NCBI GenBank assembly: GCA_021793235.1
Contig: JAJYTD010000012.1
Coordinates: 47,617 to 111,616, forward strand
DNA length: 64,000 nt
DNA from: Actinomycetes bacterium
GTDB lineage: Bacteria > Actinomycetota > Actinomycetes > Streptosporangiales > Streptosporangiaceae
Direction of reading: 5' to 3'
Made by a program: the position numbers and the translations under genes
Notes under the pieces: model-generated
Database searches by the model: none
What the model saw: only the letters and a program-made list of their open reading frames with translations
Told to the model about the DNA's origin: nothing
Part shown: positions 48,029-57,593 of the stretch, in pieces
How positions within the stretch are numbered: the stretch's first letter is position 1
How the letters are laid out: every line of letters starts with the position of its first letter

Positions 48029-49273
48029 GTGAACACCGATTCCACTGACCCGCGGACCGAAGCGGTCACGGCACGGCCGGACGACGACGCTGCCATCCGG
48101 GAAGCGACCGTACAACGGCTGGAACGCTCCATGGGCGCCCTCGGTACCGCCGCTGTCGCCAACATGGAGAGCCGCCTCTCCTGGTTCCGCCGAATGTCGG
48201 CGGAGGACCGGTCCTGGGTGGGGCTGGTGGCCCAGTCGGGAGTGGCGGCGTTCGTCGACTGGTTCAAGAATCCGGGACGGGGACGCCCGGCGATCACCGT
48301 CGAAGTGTTCGGTACCGCTCCGCGCGAGCTCACCCGCTCGGTCACCCTGCAGCAGACCGTGGACATGATCAGGGTGGTCATCGACGTGGTGGAGAACCAG
48401 GTCGGGGAGCTGGCCGCGCCAGGAGGCGAGCAGCAGCTGCGCGAGGCGGTGCTGCGCTACACCCGCGAGGTCGCGTTCAGCTCCGCCAAGGTCTACGCGC
48501 GCGCTGCCGAGGCCCGAGGCGCCTGGGACGCGCGCTTGGAGGAGCTCATCGTCGACGCGCTCCTGCACGGCGACCGCGAGGAGGGGCTGCAGACCTGGGG
48601 GTCGGCACTGAGGTGGTCGCGCACGCCCGTCCTCGCCATCGCGGGCGGGCTGGGCGAGCAGGACGGTGACGGCGGCCTTGACGACCTCCGGTCGGCAGCG
48701 CGCCGGGCCGGACACGACGTTCTCGCCGGCATCCAGGGAGACCGTGTCGTCGTGGTCATCGGGGTCGGGGAGAAAACCGCGGGCGACGCGATGCCGATGC
48801 GAGTCGCCGAGCCGCTGGCGGGGATGCTCGGCCCCGGGCCGGTCGTAGTGGGGCCGGCGATGGGCGACCTGCAGGCGGCGAGCCATTCGGTGCGCGCCGC
48901 GGTCAACGGCCTCCGTGCCGCGGTGGCCTGGCCCGACGCCCCCCGCCCGGTGCTGGCCGAAGACCTGCTGCCCGAGCGGGCGCTGGACGGCGACGCGGCC
49001 GCCCGACGGCAGCTTGTGGAAGAGGTCTACCTGCCGTTGTGCAAGGCGGGGTCGCCTCTGCTGGACACGTTGTCGGTCTACCTGGAGCACGCGTCATCGC
49101 TGGAGTCCACAGCGCGCATGCTGTTCGTCCATCCCAACACGGTGCGGTACCGCCTCAGCCGGATCGCCGAGCTCACCGGTCACCTGCCCTCCGACGGCCG
49201 AGGGGCGTTCGTCCTGCGCCTCGCCGTCACTCTGGGACGGCTGTCCCAGCGCGGTAACGGATGGGCGGACTGA
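48029..49273 (+). CDS. fasR: FasR-like transcriptional regulator (PucR-type HTH)
   Basis: A 414-aa regulator. The C-terminal PucR helix-turn-helix (ESTARMLFVHPNTVRYRLSRIAELTGH) follows a long ligand-binding region beginning with SWVGLVAQSGVAAFVDWFKNP. Both the divergent position beside fabD and this sequence match FasR, the acyl-CoA-responsive activator of actinobacterial fatty acid synthesis. GTG 48029 is the assigned start. It probably controls the fab operon and itself. Confidence 0.85.
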   Translation: MNTDSTDPRTEAVTARPDDDAAIREATVQRLERSMGALGTAAVANMESRLSWFRRMSAEDRSWVGLVAQSGVAAFVDWFKNPGRGRPAITVEVFGTAPRELTRSVTLQQTVDMIRVVIDVVENQVGELAAPGGEQQLREAVLRYTREVAFSSAKVYARAAEARGAWDARLEELIVDALLHGDREEGLQTWGSALRWSRTPVLAIAGGLGEQDGDGGLDDLRSAARRAGHDVLAGIQGDRVVVVIGVGEKTAGDAMPMRVAEPLAGMLGPGPVVVGPAMGDLQAASHSVRAAVNGLRAAVAWPDAPRPVLAEDLLPERALDGDAAARRQLVEEVYLPLCKAGSPLLDTLSVYLEHASSLESTARMLFVHPNTVRYRLSRIAELTGHLPSDGRGAFVLRLAVTLGRLSQRGNGWAD

Positions 49274-49681
49274 AGGCCGGCCAGTGGTGGCGGAGACGGA
49301 TCTGCTGCGCGGATCGGACCGGAAGGGACGAAAAAGCGGGAACCAGGCGATTGATCGGAACGTTCCCAGGGAGAAGACGAAGAAGACCCCCTGAATTGTC
49401 GGGTTGACGAGGACCCCATCGGGATGCCGGGAATCATGGCCCGGCCATGAACCGGCCGGGAGCGCGTCAACCGGGAGCGGTGCTTACCCGTCCATCCGGG
49501 TGGGAGATCCGGGCGGAGTAGGCGTGGGAACGCGAAAACCGGATAACGTTGGCGGTGGGCGGTTGGTCACGACGCGTGCCGGGAAGATGCGCCCGGCCCG
49601 TGGGCATCCTGGGATGACGCCGTGCCGACCCGGGGTGTCTCTCGTACATGTGGTGCTAGCGCGCGAAGTTTGGGGAGTGCC
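49274..49681. other. 408-bp intergenic region with hairpin and ECF-like promoter
   Basis: No gene is seen. A hairpin with 7-bp arms CCCGGCC/GGCCGGG at 49440-49460 may end fasR transcription. At 49527-49550 GGAAC-N15-CGTT matches an extracytoplasmic-function sigma factor promoter. It lies about 130 bp before the membrane protein gene, which suggests envelope-stress control. Confidence 0.4.
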
Positions 49682-50545
49682 ATGGCCGCGGCCATCGACA
49701 GGGTCAAGAAGCTGTGCACAAGGTTGGCAGGAGCGATTCAGCAACCGACAGAGGCGGGGCAGCTCTGGCGCCGGGTGCTCTTCTTCCTGCCGACCCCGTT
49801 GCCCGTCTTCGGGCTTGTGGCGCTCATCGTCGGCGGCTCCTGGGCGGCGCCGGGTGTGATGATCCTGTTGTCGGGATCGGTCGCGGTGGCCTCTCTGCTG
49901 CTGGCCCTGGTGGTGCAGCCGACACCGCTACCGGAAGGGCTGTCGGCCGAAGCGTCGGTGCGCCGCTCCCTGCACCGGTTCCGGCAGATCACCGCTTTGC
50001 GGATCGCACTGGCGCTGACCCCGGTCGGGGTGGGGGCGGGCGCTTCGATCGTCGGGGGCGGCCTCTTCCCACTGCTGGCCGCGCTTGCTCTGGCCTGGCC
50101 GCAACTGGTGCTCGCGTCGCCGATCTTCTTCACGATCACCCGGGCTCGCCGGGCGATGGAGGCGTGGGGAACCAAGGCCTACCTGTGGGCCGCCCTGGCT
50201 CAGCCGGCGCCGGTGGAATGGCCCATTGCGACCACGCTCGCGGCCCGCTACCGCGACTGGAGAAGCACGCGCGCGGGCCGCACCGAGAACACGGCCGAGC
50301 AGCCCGCCACAGGCAGCGGGAACGGTGTCGGCGAGGACCGCGGCACGCCCGCGGAGGAGATGGGCCTGCCCGAGCGGCTCGCCGTGACCAGTGCCGAGCC
50401 CAAAGCCGAGCCGGGGCAGCTGATCCCCGGCTTCCCGATGTCGGCCATGCCGACGCAGGCGCGGCGCATCCTCCGCTCCGGAATCCGTGGGCGCCCGAAG
50501 GGCCGCTCCGGTCGGGCGAACGCGCGCCCGAAGGCCAAGAACTGA
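49682..50545 (+). CDS. Uncharacterised four-helix membrane protein
   Basis: A 287-aa protein from ATG 49682, preceded by GGGGAG. Two hydrophobic hairpins lie at about 35-80 and 115-160. The soluble C-terminal tail is long, with charged and proline-rich segments ending GRSGRANARPKAKN. It contains WRRVLFFLPTPLPVFGLVALIVGGSW and PQLVLASPIFFTITRARRAMEAWGTKAYLW. I do not know this family. Possible ECF-sigma control is noted upstream. Confidence 0.6.
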   Translation: MAAAIDRVKKLCTRLAGAIQQPTEAGQLWRRVLFFLPTPLPVFGLVALIVGGSWAAPGVMILLSGSVAVASLLLALVVQPTPLPEGLSAEASVRRSLHRFRQITALRIALALTPVGVGAGASIVGGGLFPLLAALALAWPQLVLASPIFFTITRARRAMEAWGTKAYLWAALAQPAPVEWPIATTLAARYRDWRSTRAGRTENTAEQPATGSGNGVGEDRGTPAEEMGLPERLAVTSAEPKAEPGQLIPGFPMSAMPTQARRILRSGIRGRPKGRSGRANARPKAKN

Positions 50546-50681
50546 CACCTGCGCCACCCGCTCGGAGCGCGGTGGCGGGTGCGGCGTGGACCAACCATGA
50601 AATCAGTGCCACCGCACGCGCTTGCCGATGGCCATAACATCACGGTCGACGCACTACCACCGCAACGCAAAAGGGAACTCC

Positions 50682-51452
50682 GTGCGCATCGACCTCAACT
50701 CCGATCTTGGTGAGAGCTTCGGCCGCTGGGAACTCGGCGATGACGAGGCGCTGCTGTCCATCGTCACCAGCGCCAACGTGGCCTGCGGCTTCCATGCCGG
50801 TGACCCCTCGGTGCTGCGCGCGACGTGCGACCGCGCCGTCGAGGCGGGGGTGGTCATCGGCGCCCAGGTCGGTTACTCGGACCTGGCCGGTTTCGGGCGG
50901 CGCTTCATCGAGGTCCCGCCCGACGATCTCACCAACGACGTGATCTACCAGATCGGCGCGCTCGACGCGATGGCCCGGGTCACCGGCGGCCGGGTGCGCT
51001 ACGTCAAACCGCACGGTGCGCTCTACAACGCGATCGTGCACCACGAGGAGCAGGCGGCGGCGGTCGTGCGCGCGGTGGAACTGTACGACCCCCGGCTTTT
51101 CGTGCTCGGCCTGCCCGGGTCGGCATGGCTGCGGCTGGCCGCCGAGGCCGGGCTGCGGGTGGTGCGCGAGGCGTTCGCCGACCGGGCTTACACACCCCGG
51201 GGGACACTGGTGCCCCGGAGTGAGCCCGGCGCGGTGCTGCACGACCCCGATGAGGTGGCGGAGCGGTGCCTGCGGCTGGCGAGCGGGAAGGGAGTCGTCA
51301 CCACCGACGGTTCGGTCCTGCCCATCGCGGCCGACTCTATCTGCGTGCACGGCGACAGCCACGGTGCCGTCCAGATGGCCCGTGCCGTGGCCGCGCGGCT
51401 GCGCGCGGAAGGCATCGGGCTCACCGCCTTCGCGGACACGGCAGGGGAGTGA
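50682..51452 (+). CDS. pxpA: 5-oxoprolinase subunit A (LamB/YcsF family)
   Basis: A 256-aa protein that opens 5-oxoproline (pyroglutamate) together with PxpBC and ATP. GTG 50682 follows [32 protein letters not shown] and [15 protein letters not shown] are family signatures, and [12 protein letters not shown] is the central motif. It is the first of three contiguous genes, pxpA-pxpB-pxpC. Confidence 0.92.
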   Translation: MRIDLNSDLGESFGRWELGDDEALLSIVTSANVACGFHAGDPSVLRATCDRAVEAGVVIGAQVGYSDLAGFGRRFIEVPPDDLTNDVIYQIGALDAMARVTGGRVRYVKPHGALYNAIVHHEEQAAAVVRAVELYDPRLFVLGLPGSAWLRLAAEAGLRVVREAFADRAYTPRGTLVPRSEPGAVLHDPDEVAERCLRLASGKGVVTTDGSVLPIAADSICVHGDSHGAVQMARAVAARLRAEGIGLTAFADTAGE

Positions 51453-51456
51453 CGGA

Positions 51457-52065
51457 GTGCGGATCCGCGACTGCGCCGACTCGGGTGTCCTCGTTGAGGT
51501 CGGCGACCTGGACGAGGCGCTTGCTCTCCAGGCCGCTCTGGCCGAGGAGCCTCCCCCGGGGGTGAGCGAGATCGTCCCCGCGGCCCGCACCGTGCTGCTG
51601 CGGGTGCGCCCGGGCGAGGGCAGCGCGGAGGCGGTCGCCGCGGCGGTCCGCCGACTGCGTCCGCATCCTGGCCGGCGGCCGTCTGCGGATGAGGTGCGCA
51701 TCCCCGTGAGCTATGGCGGTGCGGACCTCGCCGAGGTGGCGCGGCTGACCGGGCTCGACGAACGTGGTGTCGTCGCCGCCCACACCACCGCCACGTGGAC
51801 GGTGGCGTTCTGCGGCTTCGCCCCCGGCTTCGGCTACCTGGTCGGCGACGACCCGCGGCTGCACGTGCCCCGCCGCCCCGAAGCACGCGTCCGGGTCCCG
51901 GCCGGGGCGGTCGCGCTCGCAGGGGAGTTCAGCGGGGTCTACCCGCGCTCCTCACCGGGCGGCTGGCAGCTCATCGGCCGGACCGACACCGTCGTCTGGG
52001 ATCTGGACCGCGACCCTCCCGGTCTGCTGCGTCCGGGCACGCGCGTGCGGTTCGTGGAGGCCTGA
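51457..52065 (+). CDS. pxpB: 5-oxoprolinase subunit B (KipI family)
   Basis: A 202-aa protein from GTG 51457, with GGGGAG and the pxpA stop just upstream. The RIPVSYGG...DL near the middle and FCGFAPGFGYLVGDDPRL, then PRRPEARVRVPAGAVALAGEFSGVYPRSSPGGWQLIGRT, are diagnostic of KipI/PxpB. It forms a heterocomplex with PxpC. Confidence 0.92.
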   Translation: MRIRDCADSGVLVEVGDLDEALALQAALAEEPPPGVSEIVPAARTVLLRVRPGEGSAEAVAAAVRRLRPHPGRRPSADEVRIPVSYGGADLAEVARLTGLDERGVVAAHTTATWTVAFCGFAPGFGYLVGDDPRLHVPRRPEARVRVPAGAVALAGEFSGVYPRSSPGGWQLIGRTDTVVWDLDRDPPGLLRPGTRVRFVEA

Positions 52066-52072
52066 GGCCGCG

Positions 52073-52984
52073 ATGGGAGCACAGAGCACACGGGCCGTAC
52101 GGCCGATGCCCGCGCTGGAGGTACTGGACACCGGGATACTCACCACCGTGCAGGACACCGGGCGGTTCGGCCACGCCGCCCTGGGGGTGGGCACCTCGGG
52201 CGCCGCCGACCACGCGTCGTGCGCATTGGCCAATCGGCTGCTGGCCAACCCCTCCGACGCGGCCGTGCTGGAGGTCACGTTCGGCGGTCTGCGCGTGCGC
52301 GCCCGCGAAGACCTGACCCTGGCGGTCACCGGAGCGACCTGCCCCGTGACGATCAGCGGACGCGGCGCGGCCATGAACAGTGTCCTGCACGTGCCCGACG
52401 GCGCCGAACTGCGGCTGGGTGCCCCCGAGCGCGGGCTGCGCAGCTATGTCGCCGTCCGCGGAGGGATCGCGGTACCGCCGGTGCTCGGCTCGCGCAGCAC
52501 CGACCTCCTCGCCGGGCTGGGGCCGCCCATTCCCACCCGGGGGACGCTGCTGCCGGTCGGCCCACCGCCCGCGGCCTTTCCCGCTGTCGACGCCGCCCCG
52601 GTCGCCCCGCTCGCAGCAGACGAACTCCTCCTGCGCGTGGTGCCCGGACCGCGCGACGACTGGTTCCACCCCGAGGCCCTGGCCGTGCTCCTCAGTGAGG
52701 CATACGAGGTGACCGACCGCAGCGACCGCATCGGCATGCGGCTGTCCGGACCGCGGCTGCACCGTGCCCGGGAGGGCGAACTGCCCACGGAGGGCATGGT
52801 CGCGGGGGCACTGCAGGTCCCGCCGGGAGGCGAACCCGTGCTGTTCCTCGCAGACCATCCCGTGACCGGCGGTTACCCGGTGATCGCCGTGGTCGTGGCC
52901 GCCGACCTCCCCCGCGCGGCCCAGGCCCGGCCGGGGACCCGGATCAGGTTCTCTCCCCGGACCGACCGCGACCGCTGCCGGTAG
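52073..52984 (+). CDS. pxpC: 5-oxoprolinase subunit C (KipA family)
   Basis: A 303-aa biotin-dependent-carboxylase-like protein (KipA/PxpC). LEVLDTGILTTVQDTGRFGHAALGVGTSGAADH and LRSYVAVRGGIAVPPVLGSRSTDLLAGLG match the family, with the later DRIGMRLSGPRL and GALQVPPGGEPVLFLADHPVTGGYPVIAVV. The ATG lies 8 bp after the pxpB stop. It completes the pyroglutamate hydrolysis operon. Confidence 0.92.
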   Translation: MGAQSTRAVRPMPALEVLDTGILTTVQDTGRFGHAALGVGTSGAADHASCALANRLLANPSDAAVLEVTFGGLRVRAREDLTLAVTGATCPVTISGRGAAMNSVLHVPDGAELRLGAPERGLRSYVAVRGGIAVPPVLGSRSTDLLAGLGPPIPTRGTLLPVGPPPAAFPAVDAAPVAPLAADELLLRVVPGPRDDWFHPEALAVLLSEAYEVTDRSDRIGMRLSGPRLHRAREGELPTEGMVAGALQVPPGGEPVLFLADHPVTGGYPVIAVVVAADLPRAAQARPGTRIRFSPRTDRDRCR

Positions 52985-53175
52985 GGACACACACCCGCCC
53001 TCGGGTCGGCGCGAACGCGGTGATCGGCGACACCGCACCCACCCGTATCCGGTCGTACCCCGGCCGCCCCTCGGCCCCGGAGCAGGCCGGGAGCCGCGCC
53101 GCAGTGGTGGCAGAGCATCCGCATCCGGTCACCCGCGCGGGGACACCGCCGGCGCCCGCGGCGCCGACCACCCGG

Positions 53176-54912
53176 TCAATCGGATAGCCGATAGCGGGTC
53201 AGCTCCTTGACGGCGGGCTGTAGCGGCGCCGTGCCCGAACCCAGTCGCTGCACGGTTTGCCGCCCGACGGGGGAATGCGTCCAGGAGACCTCGGCGGTCC
53301 GGCCGTCGAGGGTCAGCGTGGCCAGCGTGTTGTCGTACCAGGGGCCGTCGTCCAGTTTCCAATCGAGCGGGCCCTGCCGGACACCGGCGGCACGGGACAT
53401 CACCGTCCCCACCGCGCCGGCGATGCCCCGGGCTGCCAGCCAGGTGAGCCGCCGCAGCAGCGGCGGCATCCAGTTGCACGTAGGAGAGCACACGAGCTGG
53501 GCGATCACGGTCTTTGGCCGCTGCGCGGCGCCTGCGCTGGGCCGAGCCCGCGCGAGATAGGAGAAGTGCACGTCGCCGCCGAGGAACAGCACGCTTGACG
53601 GGGCGGCGCCGCGCTGCCCGGCGGCCACCTCCAGCACCGCCGCAGAGACCGCGTGGAACGAGTGCTGGAACGCCGCCCAGTGCTCCAGGTCGATCTCCTG
53701 GCGCAGCTTCTCCCCGAAACCGCGCAGGGCGCTGCCCCACGCCCCGGCGCATACCGCCTCATTCCAGGCCTCTAGGTGGTGCACGCCCTTCGGTAGCAGA
53801 AACGGCAGGGTGCTGGCCACGATGAGGTGGTCGACGTCGCCGGTGAGCTGGGCGTCCAGCCACGCCGAGTCGTCGGGGCCGAGCATGGTGCGCCGAGCGT
53901 CGTCCTCGACGATTCGGCCGCAGCGCGTATCCACCATCAGCACCCTGGCGCCTCCGATGTCGTAGCGGTAACTCCAGCGGTAGCTGACCGGTTTCTCGTG
54001 TACCTGCCAGGCAAAGGCGTCGATGACCTCGGCGGCGTCGTTCTGCTCAGCGGTGACGACGCCGTAGACGGGGTCGGCCGCACGCTCTTCGGGTGAGAGG
54101 TTGCCCACGTGCTGGTAGATCCAGTAGGCCCCGAGGCCGGACGTGATGCGGGGGCGCCACCAGGGGTTCTGGGCGATGTCGCGCCGCCAGGCGCCGGAGG
54201 TGTTCCAGTCGTCGCGGATGTCGTGGTCGTCGAAGAGCATCAGGGTGGGGACCGTGGACAGCAGCCACCGCAGGTCAGGGTCTGACCAGGCCTGGCGGTA
54301 CAGCTCGGCGTACTCGTCGAAGAAGACGACTTCGTCGTCGGGGGGATGGGAGGCGGCGCCGCCTTCTTCGCGGGCCTGCTCCCTGCGTTCGTTGAGGAAC
54401 CGCTTCATCTGCGGCTGGAGCTCGTCGGCGTAGACCTGGTCGCCGATCAGCAGCAGCAACGAGGGTTCGGCGGCATCGTCGCCCCTCCTGCGGTCCTCGG
54501 CCAGAGACAGGGAGCGGGCGCGCAGCATGTCGACGCCGTAGCGCAGTACGGAGGCCGACGAATGGTCGGTGGGGGTGTGGCAGGAGCCGAAGAGGACGCG
54601 CGCGGGGGCGGAGGGGTCGATGGTGCGCACGAGGCTCGGTGGATGGCCGGAGTCCGGTTCCGGCCAGACCGGGGTACCGTCCAGGTGGACCTCATAGGGC
54701 AGCATCGCCCCCGGCGAGAGCCCGGAAAGCTCGCACAGCGCGTAATGGTGGCCGTGCACGGTGAATGTGCGGGCCTGTGCTGTGTGGTCGCCGGCGGTCA
54801 CCGTCACACGGCACGGCGTGTCGGTCTCCACCCAGATCACCGCCGTCGAATCGGTCACATGGCGCAGCATCGGTCCGAGCCGCAGACCAGCACTCACATC
54901 CGCTCCTGTCAT
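53176..54912 (-). CDS. PhoD-like phosphatase
   Basis: A 578-aa metallophosphatase-type protein of the PhoD family. It has an N-terminal beta sandwich (GLRLGPMLRHVTDSTAVIWVET) and a catalytic domain with LFGSCHTP, LLLIGDQVYADE, LMLFDDHDIRDDWN and LFLGGDVHFSYLARA, the metal-binding series. No signal peptide or twin-arginine motif is seen, so it may be cytoplasmic, unlike secreted PhoD. Substrate unknown. It is divergent from yjbQ. Confidence 0.88.
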   Translation of the reverse strand: MTGADVSAGLRLGPMLRHVTDSTAVIWVETDTPCRVTVTAGDHTAQARTFTVHGHHYALCELSGLSPGAMLPYEVHLDGTPVWPEPDSGHPPSLVRTIDPSAPARVLFGSCHTPTDHSSASVLRYGVDMLRARSLSLAEDRRRGDDAAEPSLLLLIGDQVYADELQPQMKRFLNERREQAREEGGAASHPPDDEVVFFDEYAELYRQAWSDPDLRWLLSTVPTLMLFDDHDIRDDWNTSGAWRRDIAQNPWWRPRITSGLGAYWIYQHVGNLSPEERAADPVYGVVTAEQNDAAEVIDAFAWQVHEKPVSYRWSYRYDIGGARVLMVDTRCGRIVEDDARRTMLGPDDSAWLDAQLTGDVDHLIVASTLPFLLPKGVHHLEAWNEAVCAGAWGSALRGFGEKLRQEIDLEHWAAFQHSFHAVSAAVLEVAAGQRGAAPSSVLFLGGDVHFSYLARARPSAGAAQRPKTVIAQLVCSPTCNWMPPLLRRLTWLAARGIAGAVGTVMSRAAGVRQGPLDWKLDDGPWYDNTLATLTLDGRTAEVSWTHSPVGRQTVQRLGSGTAPLQPAVKELTRYRLSD

Positions 54913-55069
54913 CTCGCCGCGACCGCTCGGAGAACGCCCCGATCGGTCCCTTTCGCGTCCGAGTATGGCGGGAAGGGCGGGAAGCGGTCACCTGTCGCCC
55001 CGATCGGGGCCATGACCCGGCGCGGCGGCGCAGGGTTGTCCCACCGACAACCTGGGTAATCGTTGCCGC

Positions 55070-55498
55070 ATGCGGACAAAACTTCTCGATCTGCATACGG
55101 GCGGGTCGGAGAGCATCACTGACATCACCGGCATGTGCCGCGACTTCGCCGCGGAAGTCGGGGGCGACGGGTTACTGCACGTCTTCGTCCCGCACGCTAC
55201 AGCCGGAGTGAGCATCATGGAGCTGGGCTCCGGATCCGACGACGATCTGCTGGCCGCCCTGCGGGAGCTGCTGCCGGCCGATGACCGGTGGCGGCACCGG
55301 CACGGTTCGCCCGGCCACGGCCGGTCCCATGTCATGCCGGCGATGATCCCGCCCTACGCCACTGTTCCGGTGCTTTCGGGCCGTGTGGAGCTGGGAACAT
55401 GGCAGTCTGTCGCCATCGTGGATCTGAATGTGGACAATCCGCGTCGGCAGGTGCGGCTTTCGTTCTTGACGAGCCTGCCTGACGGAGCAGGATGGTAG
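55070..55498 (+). CDS. YjbQ/UPF0047 family protein
   Basis: A 142-aa protein of the YjbQ family, associated with a secondary thiamine-phosphate synthase activity. HVFVPHATAGVSIMELGSGSDDDLL and HRHGSPGHGRSHVMPAMIPPYATVPV, then LGTWQSVAIVDLNVDNPRRQV, are the signatures. A TAATCG element eight bases before the ATG suggests a leaderless message. Confidence 0.88.
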   Translation: MRTKLLDLHTGGSESITDITGMCRDFAAEVGGDGLLHVFVPHATAGVSIMELGSGSDDDLLAALRELLPADDRWRHRHGSPGHGRSHVMPAMIPPYATVPVLSGRVELGTWQSVAIVDLNVDNPRRQVRLSFLTSLPDGAGW

Positions 55499-55660
55499 GA
55501 GCAGGAAGAGGCGGTGACACGTTGACGGATCAGGCCCCCAACGTGTGAACTTAGCCAGCAACAGCGGGATCGACCGGATGAACGGGGACCGCGAACAGCC
55601 GAGCCCGCCCGCAGGAGGCGCGGGGTCGGCGGAAAAGAAAAAGTGTGGAGGAGGACTTTC

Positions 55661-56092
55661 GTGAGCGCGACCGCGGGCCAGGCACAAAGTGAACGTGGCC
55701 TGGCCGATCGACTCGGATTCAAACCGGGTCAGGTGGTGCAGGAGTTCGGCTTCGATGACGACGTGGACGAGCAGTTGCGCGCGTCGATCGCCGAGCGGAC
55801 CGGTGAAGAACTGGTCGACGAGGACTACGACGGCGTCGTGGACGCCGCGCTGCTGTGGTGGCGAAGCGATGAAGAGGACGATCTCACCGATGTCCTGGTC
55901 GATGTGCTCACCACGGTCGAGGGCGGCGGCATCATCCTGGTGCTGACCCCGAAGGCGGGCCGCGAGGGCCACGTCTCGCCGAGCGATGTCGCGGAGGCCG
56001 CGACGACCTCTGGGCTGTCGCAGACCAGTGCGGTGAGTGCGGGGCCGGACTGGTCGGGCACCCGCCTCGTGGTCCCCAAGATGCAACGCTGA
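55661..56092 (+). CDS. DUF3052 domain protein
   Basis: A 143-aa protein from GTG 55661, which has GGAGGAGG upstream. LADRLGFKPGQVVQEFGFDDDVDEQLRASIAERTGEELVDEDYDGVVDAALLWWRSDEEDDLTDVLVD fits DUF3052, a small acidic actinobacterial protein. Function unknown. The N-terminus is hydrophilic and the C-terminus ends TRLVVPKMQR. Confidence 0.8.
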   Translation: MSATAGQAQSERGLADRLGFKPGQVVQEFGFDDDVDEQLRASIAERTGEELVDEDYDGVVDAALLWWRSDEEDDLTDVLVDVLTTVEGGGIILVLTPKAGREGHVSPSDVAEAATTSGLSQTSAVSAGPDWSGTRLVVPKMQR

Positions 56093-56257
56093 AACGCTCC
56101 TGCCGTGGCCGGGGGTCCCAACGGTGACCTGCTCCGGGGAGCGCAGCAGGGTGTGCCGTCCGCTCAGCAGGGGCGGGAGGTACACCCTGCGGCTGCCTGA
56201 ACAGGCCCGGTACGGCCGGATACAGCACCAGTGGCGGATCGTGGGACGAGGACGGAC

Positions 56258-56719
56258 ATGTCAATCGAGATCGGAGACAGCGCGCCCGACTTCACCCTGT
56301 CCGATCAGCACGGGCAGACGGTGAGCCTGCGGGACTTCAGCGGCCGCAAGAATGTTCTGCTCGTGTTCTACCCGCGTGCGTTCTCCGGCCTGTGCGGGTC
56401 TGAACTCGGCGGACTGCGGGACGGTATCGATGACTTCGTGAACGAGGACGTGCAACTCCTCTGCGTCGCCGTAGACTCGATGTTCGCCCAGCGGGCATGG
56501 GCCGACCAAGAGAAGTTCGAATACCCCCTACTCTCGGATTTCTGGCCGCACGGCGAGGCCACCAGAGCGTATGGTGTTTTCGACGAGTCCCGAGGCGTGG
56601 CCCTGCGCGCGACGTTTCTGATCGACAAAGAGGGTGCCGTTCGCTGGAAGGTCGTCAACCCCATCTCCGAGGCACGCGACCCAGAGGACTACCGCACGGC
56701 CCTTGCCGGGCTGAGCTGA
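56258..56719 (+). CDS. AhpE-like peroxiredoxin
   Basis: A 153-aa thiol peroxidase reducing hydroperoxides. The peroxidatic Cys46 lies in YPRAFSGLCGSELGGL. No second resolving cysteine is nearby, as in one-Cys AhpE of mycobacteria. MSIEIGDSAPDFTLSDQHGQTVSL is the thioredoxin-fold opening. ATG 56258 has GACGAGG upstream. Confidence 0.88.
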   Translation: MSIEIGDSAPDFTLSDQHGQTVSLRDFSGRKNVLLVFYPRAFSGLCGSELGGLRDGIDDFVNEDVQLLCVAVDSMFAQRAWADQEKFEYPLLSDFWPHGEATRAYGVFDESRGVALRATFLIDKEGAVRWKVVNPISEARDPEDYRTALAGLS

Positions 56720-56736
56720 CCATCCGAAGGAGAGAG

Positions 56737-57081
56737 ATGCCCTGCTACAGCTGCGGGGCGCGGCAGAATGACCCGGACCGCGGCGCGGAACCGTGGAAGC
56801 GCGGCGTACGCGACGAACGCCAAGTCCTCATCTGCCCGGACTGCCAACTCGTCCATGACTGGAAAGCCGACCTGGACCGGTGCGGGCGTTGCCGCTCCAC
56901 CTTCCTGCTGTCGCGCCTGGGCGAAATCGAGTGCCATAGCTGCGGGGAAGTCCGCCCGCAGACCTCCCCGCCCCCCGCACCGGGCACCCCGGTCCTCGAC
57001 CCCGCGCTCACCGACCAGGTCGAGCAAGCCCTCTCCCGTGTACTCAGCGGCCTCACCCGCCTTGATCTGGGGGCTTTCTAG
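56737..57081 (+). CDS. Zinc-ribbon protein (114 aa)
   Basis: Four CxxC pairs, CYSC, CPDC, CGRC and CHSC, make two zinc ribbons in the first 70 residues; the tail is proline-rich then helical. ATG 56737 has GAAGGAGAG upstream and lies 17 bp after the peroxiredoxin stop, so the two may be one operon. No recognised family or function. Confidence 0.65.
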   Translation: MPCYSCGARQNDPDRGAEPWKRGVRDERQVLICPDCQLVHDWKADLDRCGRCRSTFLLSRLGEIECHSCGEVRPQTSPPPAPGTPVLDPALTDQVEQALSRVLSGLTRLDLGAF

Positions 57082-57445
57082 CGGCGCAAACCCCCGGCTT
57101 CAGCCGTGGGGATAGCCGCTTCCCCGGGGTGCTCTTCCTTGTGGTATCGTACGTACGTCCGATTGGGTGGGGTGCGTTGCGATAGCCAAACTGCGACTCT
57201 CCTCCTCGGAGTCGGACACCCGATCATGCAGTACCCAACGCGGCAGAGCATGCCGTGTCAGCCGGGCCCCCGCTGCGCGACCATGGCGAAGCCCGCGCAG
57301 TAGGGGCGAGAGACTTCGTGCGTTGGCCGGTCTGTGCAGCAGGAACCAGCAAAAACCCGCGAGGTGGTACCGATTCAGTCGGCGTTCCCGCTGGTGGGAA
57401 TCCCTCGGCTGCAGCCGGGGGGGAGGAAGTCGAACTCCACGCACA
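57082..57445 (+). mobile_element. Relic of an IS200/IS605-type (TnpB) element end
   Basis: No intact gene. Two segments look like the right end of TnpB-type elements: CCCCCGGCTTCAGCCGTGGGG at about 57090-57110 and, clearer, TGGGAATCCCTCGGCTGC followed by AGCCGGGGGGGAGGAAGTCG near 57397-57432. The latter resembles the TGGGAATCCCC...GGGGAGG...GTC end of tnpB/omegaRNA units. The preceding GTGCAGCAGGAACCAGC also recalls tnpB 3' sequence. No transposase domain is readable, so this is a decayed relic next to a tRNA. Confidence 0.45.
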
Positions 57446-57506
57446 CGCCACCAGCCAGAGCCGGTAGTATCTTCGTCACCAGGCCGCACACCAGGCCCGG
57501 ACACAG

Positions 57507-57580
57507 GGGCGTGTAGCTCAGTTGGTCAGAGCCCCCGCCTTACAAGCGGGTGGTCGGAGGTTCGAGTCCTCTCGCGCCCA
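57507..57580 (+). tRNA. tRNA-Val (anticodon TAC)
   Basis: A 74-nt cloverleaf. The acceptor stem GGGCGTG pairs with CGCGCCC, the D arm is GCTCAGTTGGTCAGAGC, the anticodon stem CCCGC/GCGGG holds the loop CTTACAA with anticodon TAC, and the T arm is GGAGGTTCGAGTCCTCT. The discriminator is A; CCA is not encoded. Anticodon TAC reads valine. Confidence 0.95.
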
Positions 57581-57593
57581 CACAGACTGACCT

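Noticed and set aside
52985..53175. Frames between pxpC and the PhoD-like gene
   Set aside because: Short and arginine-rich with no ribosome site; the convergent gap most likely holds only termination signals.
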